From Mesostigma viride (lineage: Eukaryota; Streptophyta; Mesostigmatophyceae; Mesostigmatales; Mesostigmataceae), in contig RPFO01000127.1 in NCBI GenBank assembly GCA_009746045.1, positions 1,483,638-1,547,637 of the forward strand: a stretch of 64,000 nucleotides of DNA, read 5' to 3'. This document shows, in pieces, positions 22,641-38,000 of this stretch (its first letter is position 1; the number at the start of each line of letters is the position of its first letter). Below the pieces are notes generated by a model. It ran no database searches. It was given only the letters and a program-made list of their open reading frames with translations, and was not told the DNA's origin. The translations under genes and the position numbers were made by a program.

Positions 22641-25600
22641 TTAGCGGAAAGTGATGTGATCAAAGTCGGCTGCATCCTCCAGCTGGAAGTCACCCGGCCG
22701 GTCCCCCGTCATCATCTTAGAATACATGGAGTAGAGGCGCTTGTTGCGGTAGTACGTGTAGATCGAGAAGGCACCCAGAAGGGAGATGATCACGGCGGCG
22801 CCCACCAGGATGCTCACGTTGACGACGTTCAGCAGCATGGGGACCTCCATCGCCTGCTTTGCAAATGTGCACAGAGAGGCAGACACGCCCATGAAGACAG
22901 ACAGAAAAACATTGTTAACGATGGGCAACAGGAGCGTCAGACACTTGAATTGCATGCTATATGCATGGTAAAGTAGTACCCCATGCTGCAACTATGCTCT
23001 TGTGAATACTAGCACACATAATTTATTCTTCTGCCAGTGCTTCAGTACTCTTACTTCCTACGCAAAGCTGTCACTACGTCACCACCACAGTTATCACATG
23101 CCTTGGAAAGGTGCACAACAAACATCAAGACAGCACAAAGCTGACTTTTCATGATTCATTACGACATTTAGTATGAAACAGGTACTGTTACTAACTAGCG
23201 ACTCAGTGAGAGACAAGATAGCAACAGAATGCTTTTGGAATTACCCTAATCCCGATTCCCAGCCCCAGGGTGGCTACTCCCAGCCACCACGGTCCCCAGC
23301 CCACCTCGACAATGGTCACGTTCTGCGTGCAGTGTCCCGCAAGCACGGGCGCCGGGAGGTCCACCCCCGTCTCGCTGTTGCACGTCTTGGGCACGACCCA
23401 GTGGTAGGTGATGTTGTGGCGGCCCTGCTCGTCGCGGCACGCGCCCTCCTCGGCAATGTAGTTGTTGATCGTGCACGGCTGGCACTCCTCGTCCGGCGGG
23501 AGCGGGATGTTGGCGTTGGGCGCGCACAGCGCGTCGGGCTTCCAGTGGTACTTGATGCGCTTGTTGTTGGCGCAGTTCTCCACCGGCACGGCCTCGTAGT
23601 CGGCCTTGGAGCAGAGCGGGCACGCGTAGTGGCTGAACCACACGATGTTGTAGACACAGCCAGGGTTCTTGCCCTCCACCTGGTGGTGTGCGTTGGGGGG
23701 GAGAGGGGAAGGTATGTGGAATGAGGATGGGGAGTTAGTAATTTCGAGAATGGGGTATTGAAAAAGCAAAGAGCACACAGAAACTTTTACAAGCTCTCAA
23801 CATCAGCTCCGAGGTGCCTGGGGTACTTGAAATTTGACATGACTGCCTTCACTTCATCCTGGCATGGACTCCCAGACACCCAGCCAACCACCCAGCAAGG
23901 CAGCGCAGCTGCTAACCATGGTAAAGAAATTAACAGCAATTTAGCTTTCAAAGAAACAATGGGAATTACAGGACGAGAGCAGCTAGCTTGGAGAAGGTAG
24001 ATGGAGCCGAGTCGGCGCGGGCGACAGCAGCCAACAATATCATGTACATGTACTCGTCATGGTGTGTGCTATCAGGCATGATCCGGCAAAGCATATTTCC
24101 AAGAAATATTCAGGCACAGCCAACTAAGAAAGGCACCCAAGGACAAGACCCCTTGTTCATTCTGCCAGCCCACACGTACCGGCATGAGCTTTCCTCCTGG
24201 CAGGTTAAACCCGCTGGTGACCTTTGGGTCGTGAACGCGCGCCCACTCCTCCTCGGTCCACCCTTCGGGGTGGCCCACACCCGCCGTCGGGTCGCACACG
24301 TATGTCAGGTAGGTGATGCGGTCCTGCCCGTTGCCGCAGCGGTCGCCGATGAATACGGCGGTAAGCCCGCGGCCCTCGAGCCCCTTGCCGATCGTCTGCA
24401 GGGCGATGGAGTTGCCCAGATTCACCGACACGCGCTCTCCTGTCTCGGAGCTGCGCAGGGTGGTCTCTTGGCACGCAAACGCCAGCAGCGGGTTGCCGTC
24501 GTAGTCGATGCACGAGGTGTTCAGGTGCTCCTGCCCGCAGACGTTCACGTAGTACTGCAGAGGGGGGGGCACGAGCAGAGAAACACAAACAGGGGGAGCG
24601 GAGGCGGCGGCGCGGGCCATTGCTAAGTTTCTACAGGTTGACAATGAAAGCAGGAAACAGAGCCAAAATCATAGCTGTTATGATGAGGGGTTGAGATCAT
24701 GGCAACAGAGACGAAGAGTGCAACTGCTCATGTTATTATCTCTTCGTCACCCTATGGCTAAGCACATAGGCGGCACGCACCAGTAATTCTCCCATGCCGT
24801 GAGCCAACGTGCAGACTGCAGAGTAAAATACAGGAAACATTCCACTAGATTCACTACCATCCGACACAAGGTAGGCCATCACCCACTCCTCACATCGTGG
24901 CGCTGATCCTCCACAAAACAACACACAGGCCCCCACCGCCCCTCACATTCTGGCCTGCTACCTCACATAACAACACCTGTTCTTTTCCCCGCCCCTCCTC
25001 CGCACCTCAAGGCTCTGCTTGTCCCCCGTGTGCTCACGCACACATGCCCCACGATGTTGCTCACACACACACTGTGGCCCTGCTCGTGCACAGGACAGAG
25101 ACCGCTCCTCCCACTGCTTCTGATCTCACCTTGTGCCCCTGCTCGCGCACGGGGTCGGTCGCGTTCTCAAACACGGGGCCGTACATGTGGCCCTTCTGCT
25201 GCATCTCCAGAGGGAGCAGGTTGTAGCTGAAGCGGCGCTTGGGGTCCGCCGAGCTCGCCGCGCTGAACGTGCAGAAAGTGGACGGCTCCTCGGCGTCGCC
25301 CACGAAGCACTTGTCCGAGCCGGGCAGCGCACTCGTGCCCGCGCCGCACTCGAGACAGTAGGCCTTGGACGAGCCGGGCTTGGAGGAGTAGGTGTCGGCG
25401 GGGCACGCCGTGCACTCGGTCGCGCCGGCGGCAGAGTAGGACCCGGCGGGGCAGGCCTCGTAGGCGGACGACCCCGGGGGAGCAAAGCTGCCCTCTGGCA
25501 CCTGCGATTGGGGTAAGGTGCAGTTGGAGGCAAGGGGCAATCAGGAACAAATCGGGTCAAGAGGCGACGAGTGGCATGAGGGAACGAAGGAGCATGAGGA

Positions 25601-28600
25601 CATGCAAGGTATGCTGCAGTACAGTTTTTGAGAAACCGCAAAAGGCCTGCCGTGATACCCATTCGAATCAGTGGACCTGCTTCCTTGCCTGCCCCCCAGC
25701 ATCCCACGCAGTGTAAAAGCTTCATGAAAGAGTTCGCAGTGATCTACCAACAGAGGCACCTCGACTAATGTACCGAACCCTCGCTTCAACGCTTCACTAA
25801 TAGTCCCTCAGTTACGAAACCATGCGGAAGTCCACAGCCATCAAGCCAAGCACATGACAGGACAGACTTGGAATCTAACCACTCACATGACCAAACCTAA
25901 CGGCCAAGCAAGCCTATCCCATAGGGACAAGGAAGGCCGAGGTGGGCGGAAAAGATGTGAAAGGTCCACCCTCAGAGCATGTAGGCTCACCTGGAGACAA
26001 GCATCGGCCCCCCCCGCGGCGGTGAACGTGATGCGGATGCTGTAGATGGTGGCCACGTCCTTGCTCGTGTCGCGCGCATCGTGGCTGCCGCTCTTCTCGT
26101 ACATCCAATCGATCACATGCGCGCCCTTGGAGAGGCGGATCGGGTTGGTCTTCTGCCGCTTGCCGTTGAGCGACAGGTCCCACGGGTTCTGGAACACGCG
26201 GTCGTCGTCCACGTACGCAAAGAGCGAGCGGTCGGTGTACGACGACACATCCAGGCTGTACTCAAACTCGAGCGTGCCCTCGGCCTCCAGCACGACTTGC
26301 ATACGCAACCAGACCGTGACCTGCGGGAGGGGGGGACACGCGAGCATACACATGAGGGCAAGGCGGGGAGAGAGGGTAAGCGTGGTGGAGGAAACCCTAA
26401 ATACTGCACAATAATCCTAGTTTGTTACTAGTTGGCCCGTGTAACTGACCAAGCGACGGGGGCAACTGGGTATGTTCGAAACACCCACGGTGAGCGTGCT
26501 AACGTTACAATGGTAACGCTGCAAAGGAGGAAGATGTGGGGCCAAACCACCCCCACCAAATGCCAGCAATGCTTTACAAACCCAGCTGTACATGGTATAT
26601 GAAAGAGACAAGCAAAACAATGCATAGACATAGCATACCATAGCTATGCCAGTAGCATCGAGAACCACCTCTCCAAGGCAGACCTATATCCGACCCTGGG
26701 TCCCGCAGCTGCTCACGCAAATGCCAGTTTGGTCCACTGTCCTCGCGTGCCATTGGCCCCTCTACCACACCCCATCCCCACGGCCCTTTCACCACGCCCA
26801 CATGTGCATGCCCTCGTGGCCCTACCTTGTCCCCATGGCCCATTCCCCATGCCCACATGTGCGTGTCCTCAAGCCCTACCTTCCCCACGCCCACATGTGC
26901 ATGCCCTCGTGGCCCAAACCTTGTCCCCATGGCCCATTCCCCATGCCCACATGTGCGTGTCCTCAAGCCCTACCTCATCCCCACGGCTTATTCCCCACGC
27001 CCACATGTGCATGCCCTCGTGGCCCAAACCTTGTCCCCATGGCCCATTCCCCATGCCCACATGTGCGTGTCCTCAAGCCCTACCTCATCCCCACGGCTTA
27101 TTCCCCATGCCCATTTCCCATGCCCACAAGTGCGTGTCCTCGTGGCCCTACCTAATCCCCATGGCCCATTCCCTATGCCCACATATGCATGCCCTCATGG
27201 CCCTACCTCGTCTCCATGGCCCACACCGGTGTCCAGGTGGTCGTTCACCACGCGCCAGCCGGGCGTGCCGCAGTCGCCATCGCAGCCAGTGGTGAAGTTC
27301 TCCGGCAGCGACGTGCCGTACCACTCAAAGCTGCGGTAGTCGATCACCTTGCGGCCAACGGTGCCCCCGGGGCACGGCGTGCACTCGCCGTCATTGCCCT
27401 TGCTGAAGAAACCCTGTTACAGGAGGGGGGGGGGGGGAGGGGGAGGGGGGAGAATGAGGGGGGGGGGGGGGGGGGGGGGAGAATGAGGGGGGGGGGGGGA
27501 GGGGGGAGGGGGAGAATGAGGGGGGGGGGGGGGGGAAACTGGGGCGCGGCGCATCGGACGGGAGGCAACCAGGCCAAGGCAACCAAGCTGGAAGATCCTT
27601 CAAGTGCTAGCAGCCAACACGATGTGTCCGCCGATGCCATCCAAGCCTATTTAATTAGCAAAAATAAATAAATCATCACTTTCAACAACAGCTCCTACCC
27701 TACCACTTTACTTTCTTCGAGCCCCTCCACACTTCCCCCCCCCCCCCCCCCCACACACACACATCCCCCCCTCCCCCTCCCGCCTCCTTCAACCCCCCCC
27801 CGCACACACTTTGACTGCACAACCATGCCACCCACCTGTGGGCAGAACTTGCACTGCGTGCGGTCGTTGGCCGTGTCCACCACCTTGTGGCGTCCCGCCG
27901 CGCACGCACCTACAGTCGCAATGACACAAGCAAAGGCAAGCAAGAGTGATTAACAGACTTATGGCTTGGCCCATGTGACTGAGCTTTGGCGATGGTGAAC
28001 GGTGCTATGGCATGGCCAACGGCTGAGTGGGGACGGCATCATGTGCCAACCTTGCCAATAGGAGACCCGAAATGGAAAAAGAAACATATTCATATTACCC
28101 AAGTATAGACGAAGTGTGAAACCACAATTCCACGTCAAAAGGCCGCATTTATTCAGAAAATCATGCAAGTGACATCAAGTTGGGGACATCAAGCAGGTAC
28201 CAGCCAACGCAATGCGGGCAGCCCGCACATCTCCGTCTTGGCCAAGGCTCTGCCCCCTTGGCTCCCTGCCCCCTTGGCACTCTCTTTGTCATCGTCCGGC
28301 GCCCCAGTGAAACAATACGACCCAAGCAAATGTGCAACCATGCACCGGAACAAACTTGGTGGCTATCTGTGAACACTTGTCATAGCCGCATAACACTCCC
28401 AAGGCAACGCCCCTCTGTCCCCCCCCCCCCCCCCCCCCCCCATGAATACACCACCTCCCCAAACATACCGCACTTGCTCGACGTGGGCGCAGGCAGCGAC
28501 TCTCCCCCACGGCACGTCTGCGGCTGCAGCCACTCATACGACTGGAGACCGCGCAAGCATAAAAGTGGGCGAGGCACAAACAAGGCAGTGCATAAATGAG

Positions 28601-31600
28601 GGCAAGGCAGGGGGGGGGGTGGCCAGGGAAAATCAGGGGAGTGCGCACTATTAGTATAACTCTTTACAAACAAGAAATACCACAGCTCGGGCCAAGACAG
28701 CAAGCAAGGGTGCCAAGCACGGTAGAAGGAAGAGTGCCCCAAAGGGCAGCAGCACGTGGGCAACCATGCACCCCTGTAGCCGAGGTGGGAAAACACCTTG
28801 TCGGCTTCCCCATCCTGGTGCAAGGGGCGAGCATGAGGGCAAAGATCTGGCTCAACAATATGGCACTCACGGGTACGTCATTCATGTGACACACACTCGA
28901 TGACCAGCACGTCTTGTGCCCATCCCCGCACAACCATCCGGCAACCATCCGGCAATGCGGGGATGACCTGATCACCTTGGCGTAGAACAACAGAAACAAT
29001 ATCTGCGAAAATTCAAGGCATGTCACCCAAGATGCGCTGGCCAGCACACCATACCCATCCACTAGCAAACGCCTCCGCTGGCGCACCGGCATGCCATAAT
29101 GCCATTTGCCCCTGTTCTACATACTCAGGGGCAAGGGGTAGCCCTCGCAAAGCCGAGGGTCACCAGGGGGGGGTTATCCGCATCTAGATAGTGCCCAAAC
29201 CTCTTCCTCGAAATTCAACACGAGAGATGCTGAAACAAGAGATCAAAGGTAAGATGCGGTGGCTCGAAGATGCGGTGGCTGGAAGGATAGAAACTATGAC
29301 CAAACTCTCTATCCAGGCAGCTGATAGACACAGCTCCCATGCAACATCGGCACAAAGAGAAAACATGGGGACCACAAGGTCCACCTACACCCAGACAGCG
29401 ACCGCCGAACACCACCGCTAGGCAGACAAGAACGAGCCGTCCGCTCCATCACCCACCTTGGTGTGGGAGCCATCGGCCTTGCACAGGCTGTACTTGGCAG
29501 TGGCATCCCGAGACACCACGCACCCTGCAAGTACACAAGTGTGCCGTGGCAGGCGAAAGGCAGGAGGCAGATAAGCAGAGGTATAAGGACTCAGGCAGAC
29601 AAACAACGCAGGCCATCCAACCCAGGCAGGCCAAGGCAACCGTCCTCCTACCCTCCAGGGCCAGCAGACCCCTCCCACCCTCCCACCCTGCACACCTCCA
29701 GCCGTGCAACCCTCAGCATCACATCCAGCACACCCAACAACTCCCCACACCCAACAACACCCCATAAATTCAAAAACGCGGCGAGCCCCTGTGGAGGATA
29801 GGCCTATTTATGTATGTCTCCACCGGACAACTCCTTGCTGCCATGCCATCGGACCCGGCCCAGCGTGATGCACCCTTGGCAGGCTGTAGTGTTCAAACAA
29901 GTACAGCATGTCGTTGCGATGCCACAACTGCTGCGATGGCTCAGATCACGCCTCATGCCGCCACTTACAGACACATGACTGGTAGCGTGACAGAGCAAGC
30001 AGTAGATAAACCAAACCTGCAATGCACACCAGGAGTGTATATGCCCGTGCCCCTGAGTGCCTACCCCCTCCTCATAGCCACCATACCCTACCCCCCCCTG
30101 GTAGCCACCATGCCCTCCCCCCTACTAGTAGCCACCATGGCCACCGCCAATTAGTAGCCACCATGCCCTGATGGGCACCCATGCGCCATGCAGACTGACG
30201 AACCCCCGTCGCCGATGGCGAATGAGCCGCACGAAGGCCGAATGCGATCCAGTTGGCCATCCCATCAAAGACCCATGATTATCCCATTCGCAGGCATACA
30301 CACACAACCCCGCAACACGAGCGCATGATCCCCGGGTAGGAGTGCATAAACTAAATGGCATGTGCGCATGGCCCATCCGTGCACATCATTACCTTCTTCT
30401 AACATTATGACTAAGTTAATTATATGTATGTGGCTACTAGTCCATGTGTCGCGCACCTGGTCGGTTGAAGCACTGCGTGCGGGGCAGCGCGAGTGTGAAC
30501 TGGCCGTCGGGGCACGCGGTGCACGAGGGGGAGCCCGAGCTGTGGACGAGACAACAACAAGAAAGACGAGGGGGGTGACATAAACAAGGAGGGCAAGCCA
30601 AAAAGGGAAGCCAGGAGGTGACAGGACGAACCGGTTAGACATACTCTTTTTGCAGCCACGAGATGGCAAAAGCATACAACCGCGTGTGAAACTTGGGCGA
30701 CCATCACGCCACTTGCGTTTCGTCGCGATCGTTGCGGCAGCGTCGTGCCATCCATCGCAAGTGCGTGGCAGGCCAAATGCCCAGCAAGGCTGCTTGTCGC
30801 ATGGAAACAGATGTGAGGTGACCAACGACGAGCATATCAAACCGTAAAAGCACACGCAAGGCCTGGCTTGCTAGAACTTAAGCTCACCACAAAGATAGCC
30901 ACAGACTCGATGTCACTCGGGATTGATGCCACTGAATAGAAGGATTCCTAACCCACGAGAGACTGTTGGCATTTGGTAAGAAGACCGCCAAGCTTCCTGG
31001 CACACGCGCAGAGTGCACCAACCAGATCGCGACATGCTGCCCAGAATGCATGCAGGGAACCCTGACGTGTGCTTCACACGGAAATAAGTATGGTGCAGGG
31101 TCCACAAAAGGACAGTAAAATGGCACCACACGGACTACCCACGAGCGGGCTGCAACATGAGCGCAGAGGGGGGGAGGTTACTTACGCAGACGAGAAGGAG
31201 TTGATGGGGCAGGGCACGCACTCCCCAGCGCCGATCGGGCTGTTGGCCATGAGAAAACCACCGCAACAAAAGGGGGTCGCAGGGATTGGGCAAGCCAGAA
31301 AAATACGGTGAGTACAAGGGGAACGACTGTCTGTCCCACCAGCCGCGAAGGAATGGGTGCGGCAGCAAATGCAGGCTCGCACGGCTGCGCCCTTGAGAAG
31401 CAATGTGCCTTGACAACCGACCATGCCGTCTGCCTCAAACGCACAACAAATGCAGAGCTTGAAAGCATGTACCAAAACAAAAAACAGAACCGGCACAGGC
31501 GCAGATCATTACTCCTTGTAAGGGTACTCCATGAAGAAGAGTGTCACCCCAATGGTCATGACATCACAGACTTCAACTGGCAGGACGACCTTGCACACGT

Positions 31601-34600
31601 GCATGCCTCATGCTCGCCATGTACCATATCCTAGCGCAAGTTCCCAAAATCCCATACCTGTTCATAGCCCTCTTCTGTACGAGGCACGCGCCCTGCACCA
31701 CATGCTGCCCATCACACCAGAGGCATGCACTTCATGCGCCGCGGCACGCGCCCCATGCCTCCTACAACGCAACAGGCATTCGCGCGCGATGGGCTCACCT
31801 GGTATACCCCGCTGGGCAGGGGATGCAGGAGCGCGCGTTGAAGTCCGTCCCATTGACCTCGATGTACTGCGGGGGCAGAACACGGGAGGCAGCAGGACCC
31901 GACATGACAACAAGGCATCGTCCGATCACGGCAATGTAATTTCACGACCAGCGGCATCCTATGCCGAATACATCGTAATATCAACGCACCACAACGCCAG
32001 GGCATCCTAGGATCAGAGCATCGTGAAACCGAGAGAATTTCAGACCATGCGTGGTCATCCCCGCCGCTCCGACTGCTGACACAGCAAACGTGAAAAACCT
32101 GACGAACAGCACACCAGGCCGCATGCTCTTAGATAGACTTTTGTGCGCGGGTGACAAGTTAGAACTGTTCCAACTGGTCACCCGCACAAAACCCAACAAT
32201 CTTGACCTCCTCACGCATGTCCACGCCCCTGCTTCCCCCACATTGTCGACGACACTCACCAGATAATACAAGCTCGCAACTCCACCAAGGCGCGGCCACA
32301 ACTGTTCAGCTGAAGAAAGATAACCCTGGCAATCAGCACCGCCCCTTCTTTCCATCTTTGGAATACTCTAGACCTCGCATATGATCTCGATCCATGTGGC
32401 ATGTTCTCATGGCCACACTGCTGGATCCCCGTCCTCCGCCAGCGGACTTACCGAGACGGTGGCCGAGTCGGTGCCCATGGACCACTGCTCGTCCTTGGTA
32501 TAGCGCCAGGTCAGGTCGTGGTACCCGCGCGTGAGCTCCACCGACACAAACTTGTCCTTCCACTGCGACCACGGACGGCAGAAGCAGACGGCAGACAGCG
32601 CAGCATTGAGCATAAATGTGAGCAGATGCGACACGAGAGGATGGGGCACACGCGTCGGCAGCTGCGGCGTGCAAGCAGCAAAGGCTCCCAGGCAAGAAAA
32701 GCAGTGTGCAAGCTACCTTTTATCTCGAGATGCAAGAACAGGCAGTTTTCTCGAGAACAGGCATGCATGGATTACGATGCGGACACCTCGCGACAAAGGG
32801 GCATCAAGAGGCGTATTCGCGGGGGTGGCATGCCTTTGGGGCACGGGGGTAAGAGGCAAGGCAGAGAGACTCTGGGAGGCTGTGATGTACATAGTTCCAG
32901 GAGCGTAGCGCGTGGCCAATCACCTCGTAGGACGCCTGCGGCATCACCTCCTTGCCATCCACGAGGAAGCTGAGGCCATCGTACATTTTCTCCGCGTTCA
33001 CAAAGTAGGCAAACTTGACCAGCCTGCATGCCGGATCAGACACAACCGCAGCAAACTTCCAAATCGTCAGTCAGATCCTGGTCATAACACCTTCAAGAGA
33101 TTTGGAGGGGGGAGGTGGCAGTTGTGGGTACATCAGGAGGCGGTTCCAGGTAGGTAAGGCTGAGGCCGTGGTACCGTGGGCCGGCTGCTCCCATCGAAGC
33201 GGCATCACAAGCCTTGCCAGAAGTCCTTTGTTGAAAACTTCAAATCCTCAATACACTCCTTCAACCGCGGGCATGCCAAGCAGCAAAGCTATTTAGTATA
33301 GATATCCACCTCAACTTTACAAGGACCATGTGGACATGGGGCCATGGAATGAGACATTGGAGTGGATTATGGGCCGGGGGGGGGGGGGGGGGATAGGCTG
33401 GCAACGGGGAGATGTGAAGCCCAACAAACAGCCCAGACCGCTCCTATCTGCAGCAATGAACAACCAGCCCACATGGCTCCTTTCTGCGGCCATCGAGCCC
33501 CATGGCATACTACTTACATGGCCCCATGACGTACCATATGGCATGCTGTACTTGGCATATCATCATGGCACCGGGCACCATACCTTCTTGAGCCAACTAC
33601 TTAACACCAGCAGACATGGCTTACCCGTCGCGCACAAGCTTGACCGAGAGAGTCAGCTCCGAGACCAGGTTGTTGTGGCAGGAGATGCCGTTCAGCTTCT
33701 CCGCGCACTCGCTCTGGGAGGGGCGGAAGACAGGGTGAGCGAGGTCGGTAGGGGAGGGGAGGGCGAGAGGGGAGGTCAGCGCATTAACAGAGGCACGGGG
33801 TGCGTCACAGCCACAATGCGTTCAGGTCCAGAATGCTGAAGGCAGCAGGCACAGGGACCACACATGTAGCGATTGGCCCCGTAATCAGATACGGCCATGA
33901 AATCTCTGTGCATCTCTACCCCACTGTGAAGCCAGCAAGCGATGGTTGCAAACAGGGAGCAACACATACGCCAACATGCGCCAACATGCGCCAACATGCG
34001 CCAACATGCGCCAACATGCGCCAACATGCGCCAACATGCGCCAACATGCGCCAACATGCGCCAACATGCGCCAACATGCGCCAACATGCGCCAACATGCG
34101 CCAACATGCGCCAACATGCGCCAACATGCGCCAACATGACACAAGGTTGGCCCCTTGCCAAGCAACAAAACCAAAGACACCCTAGTTGTAAAGGAAGAAG
34201 GGCACGGGATAGGACTATGCCAATGATAATAACTGTTCCATCTTAACATCACGGGATATCATCAACATTCAAGGGTGTCACACCCCCCCGCCTTCCTAAA
34301 TGTAACCTTAGCTAACCTTAAATTTTAACTTACCACAGTGTGACGGTTGACAGGGTCGTATGGGCCCGCCTCCAACCCTCCGTTCACCGCATGCCAGCTG
34401 CACGGAAGCATCAAGACATAACAAATAAGAAGCAGACAGCCGAGCGGTCAGGCTGCACGCGCCCAGTTGATCTACCATAAGACACGGCGAGAAAATGAAG
34501 AACTGGTCCCCAGCAGTGACACATAACTAGGCCCGAAGCACCTTGGCAACTAAATTTCCACAACCTGCGAAAACACAACGCATGCTATCCTGGCACCTGC

Positions 34601-34993
34601 AAACTACAACATCACATTACAGTTACTGACCACATGGCTGCATGTGCATTAAAGAAAAAAACAAACATACAAGCATGTATCTGGGCCACTGAGGCCTTTA
34701 ACCCCCCACACCGCTCCCAGTTTTCCTTGTTGCCAAGTTGAAGCAGCTTCTCATGACCCTTGCTAGCATTGACAACCATACCCCTGGCATGGGAAGCGGC
34801 CCGTGGCGTTCTGGAACGAGCAGCTTGTCTGCAGGCACAGGAACGCACAAAGAACATCAAAGTTAAGGGCAGTAAGACATGAAGTCAATCAGGGGGGAAG
34901 ATGGAAAAAGATACCACATTTCAATTTTTTTTTTTTTTTTTTAATGAAGGTGGGAGCAGGAAAAGAAGCGCGGAAGAAAGGATGAGGATGCAC

Positions 34994-35032
<39 letters not shown>

Positions 35033-38000
35033 CAGCCAGGCAATCCGTGCCATTGCAACCCTGCCTGTGGTCTGCGCGAGAAGCCAAAATAACGAAATGC
35101 ATGGCTGCCACGGGAAGACAACTTGGGGAGCCAGCAACCATCAGCGCAGAAAATGCAAGGGGCAGCAACGTGGCCATCTCAATCCCCCGCTCACCTTGAA
35201 GTTCAGCTTGGTGGTCTCAAAGAAGTCGTTGCTGAACGAGTCCATGCGGAAGCCACCGCCGACCGAGAAGGAGCCCGCGGGGCACTTCTGGCAGGTGGAG
35301 CCCTGCAGGATCTCCCCCAGCCCACACACGCGGTCTGGGGGCATGCGGTCCCAGAAGCAGGCACGCATTCGCACGGACCCATGACAGACACAACAGGCTA
35401 TTGTAATCAGCAGAGGGAGAGTGCAAAATAAAAGGGACATACGCGCTCATTAGGCGCAGAACAAGGGTACGGGGACGCAAGCTGGCAGTAACAGCAAATA
35501 TGGCTAAGCTATGGGCAGCGATGGACAGAGAAAACGGCTCATGGAAAACGGCTCAGGGGTTGGCTATGAGCTGAGCTGTCCCACCAAACTCTTGTCCCCT
35601 TTGCGGCGGCTCAACCCACGCTTTGCGGCGCTCAGCGCGGCACATACCGCATTCCGCCTCCGCCATGGGCGGCAGCAGGTGCGCCACGTCGCCAATGGCC
35701 GGGTTGCACTTGTTGTCAAAGTAGTAGAGCACCTGGGGATGATGGACCACACGCAGAGGCATGCCCACGCAGAGCCGCAGACAGGCGAGGGAAGAGACAG
35801 AGGCATGCAGCGAGGCACACGGAACCGCAGACGCCCCAAGCGGTGAGCACCGCAAACCCGGCGCAACGGATCAGGCATGGAAATATGTCCACGATGGACA
35901 TCCGGCACAATGGATCCCATGGGAGGCAACCGACGCATGGGCAGGACACACGTCCAATGCGGCGGCGGATTATGGATGACAGTGGCTGGCAGGGATGAAG
36001 TTGACCGGATGACAGATCGCTCCCCGCAGATATCACACATCATTACACCACCCTGCTGCGATCCCAGCCATGCATTCATCTGTAGACGCACTGTGCTATA
36101 CGACCACATGGAAAACAGAGAAGTTCCTCCCACTTTGCTGCAGGCCTGCAGGATTGCCATCGTGACGCGTCTCGACCGCATCCCGTGTGCAGACGCATAC
36201 CATGTGCAAGGCCTTCCCATGTGCGTAGGACACCATGGAGTCAATCTTTCCTCCGACAGCACTTGGCCTCCAACGGCGCTTGCCCGCCAACAGCAGTGCT
36301 GTGTCTGTGTTGTGATGTACGCTGCATGCCCGCCCGCCCTGTACCATGGAACATCCGGATTACCATCCACCACAAAACGAGCCATCCATCTTCATCCTCA
36401 TCACAGCATGGACCACGCACTGTTTGATTGCAGCCAGCCACTCACCTTCATCATCGCTGGTGTGCTGCCGTAGTCGCATGGCGTGTACGTGAACTGAACG
36501 TTGTCCGCCGTGCAGGCAACGGAGCTCACAGCTGCAAGTAGAGAAACAACAACAAAACAGAACAGGACGGCAACCGGTGCAAGATTAAAAACGTGGTGGG
36601 CTTCTTTCGTGGTTTTCTAAACCTCGAAACCCGACGTTGGGACGCGGTTTGCATCCCAACCAATGTGGGATGAGTATCTACAGAACAGCAGCTACACAAT
36701 TGCGACTGAGCCGTAGGGAAAACAGCAGTGGACGGTGCGACAATCAGAGCATCACCACCTGGGGCGAGGAGGGCGCAGGCATTATGCCTTGTCCTCGTAC
36801 CGGGTACCCATGGGCAGAAGGCAGGGATTGCATGCGTAGAACAGTAGACACCGTCTCTTGTCGCCCTGAACATGGGTTGCCTTGCCAAGCGGTAGGTAGT
36901 ACTCCAACATGCTCCCCGGGCAACTGCATGCTGGCCCCGAAGATCATCCCCATGCATTCATTGACGTGTGGCATGGTGACATCATGCCCTACAGCTATTC
37001 CCAGGCAAGGCACGCACGCGAAAAGTGACTGAAACAAACAACCCCCCCCCCATTACAGATGCTGCCAACGTAACTCTTGCAGGCCACTGCCACCGGCCCA
37101 CGCGGGACGCTGGCAATAACCAATTTGCTTGAGAAATCAAGTATGCTGACAATAACAGACAGACAGACAGTAATGCTGGCACCTCCACCTACCGCACAGG
37201 TGCGCCTCCACCGCCTCCGCTTCGCCCGGTGTGCCTCCCACGCAGTCTGGTCAGCAGGTGGCGCAAAGAGAGCAGGACGGGCAGGTGGCACACAGGGAAA
37301 AAGGCGAGCAAGTGGGAACAACTGGTCGGTTGTGGCAGGCACACATCCCTGTTGCAAGAAGAGAAACACGTATTTCAAAGGTAAGGATTGGGGTCTGGGA
37401 TTGCCTAAACTTCACAATTCCACCGCCACCCGCCACCGCCACTGCCACTGCCACCGCCACGCAACCGCCACTTTCACATCCACCCTCACCCTCACCACCC
37501 ACCCGTTCACCCCCAATCTCACCCTAATCTTCAAACCCCCTATTCTCACCCTATTCTCACCCACCCTAACCACCCCCCAATCTCACCCTTTTCTTCAAAC
37601 CCCCTATTCTCACCCACCCTCACCACCCCCCAATCTCACCCTATTCTTAAAAAATTGTACCGTAAAAACATCACTGTTCATCAAAAACTACCTATCTCTT
37701 CCTTTCCAAAAAAGGATCCATTAGACAACCTTCTCAGTCTGGCAATATCGCTGCCTCGTCGTGGCAAGGTCCCCTTGACCTCATAAAACTCTTTTGCTAC
37801 TCCAGCTCGCCACCAAGACACGCACACAGACACGGGCAGATGTACAGACCGAACCCAAGTAAGGATGCTCTGCAACAGCACAAAACCAGGATTCTTGGGC
37901 ACAGCCCACAGGGACCAAATGCATCCAGGATTCTTGTGGAAATACACCTGCTGCCTTGATACCGGTGCCTTCAAACAGGTGACATCTATTGTCAGGGTTG

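Noticed and set aside
33776-34252. Frames repeating CWRMLAHVGA or CANMRQHAPT
   Set aside because: Translations of the decamer array inside an intron.
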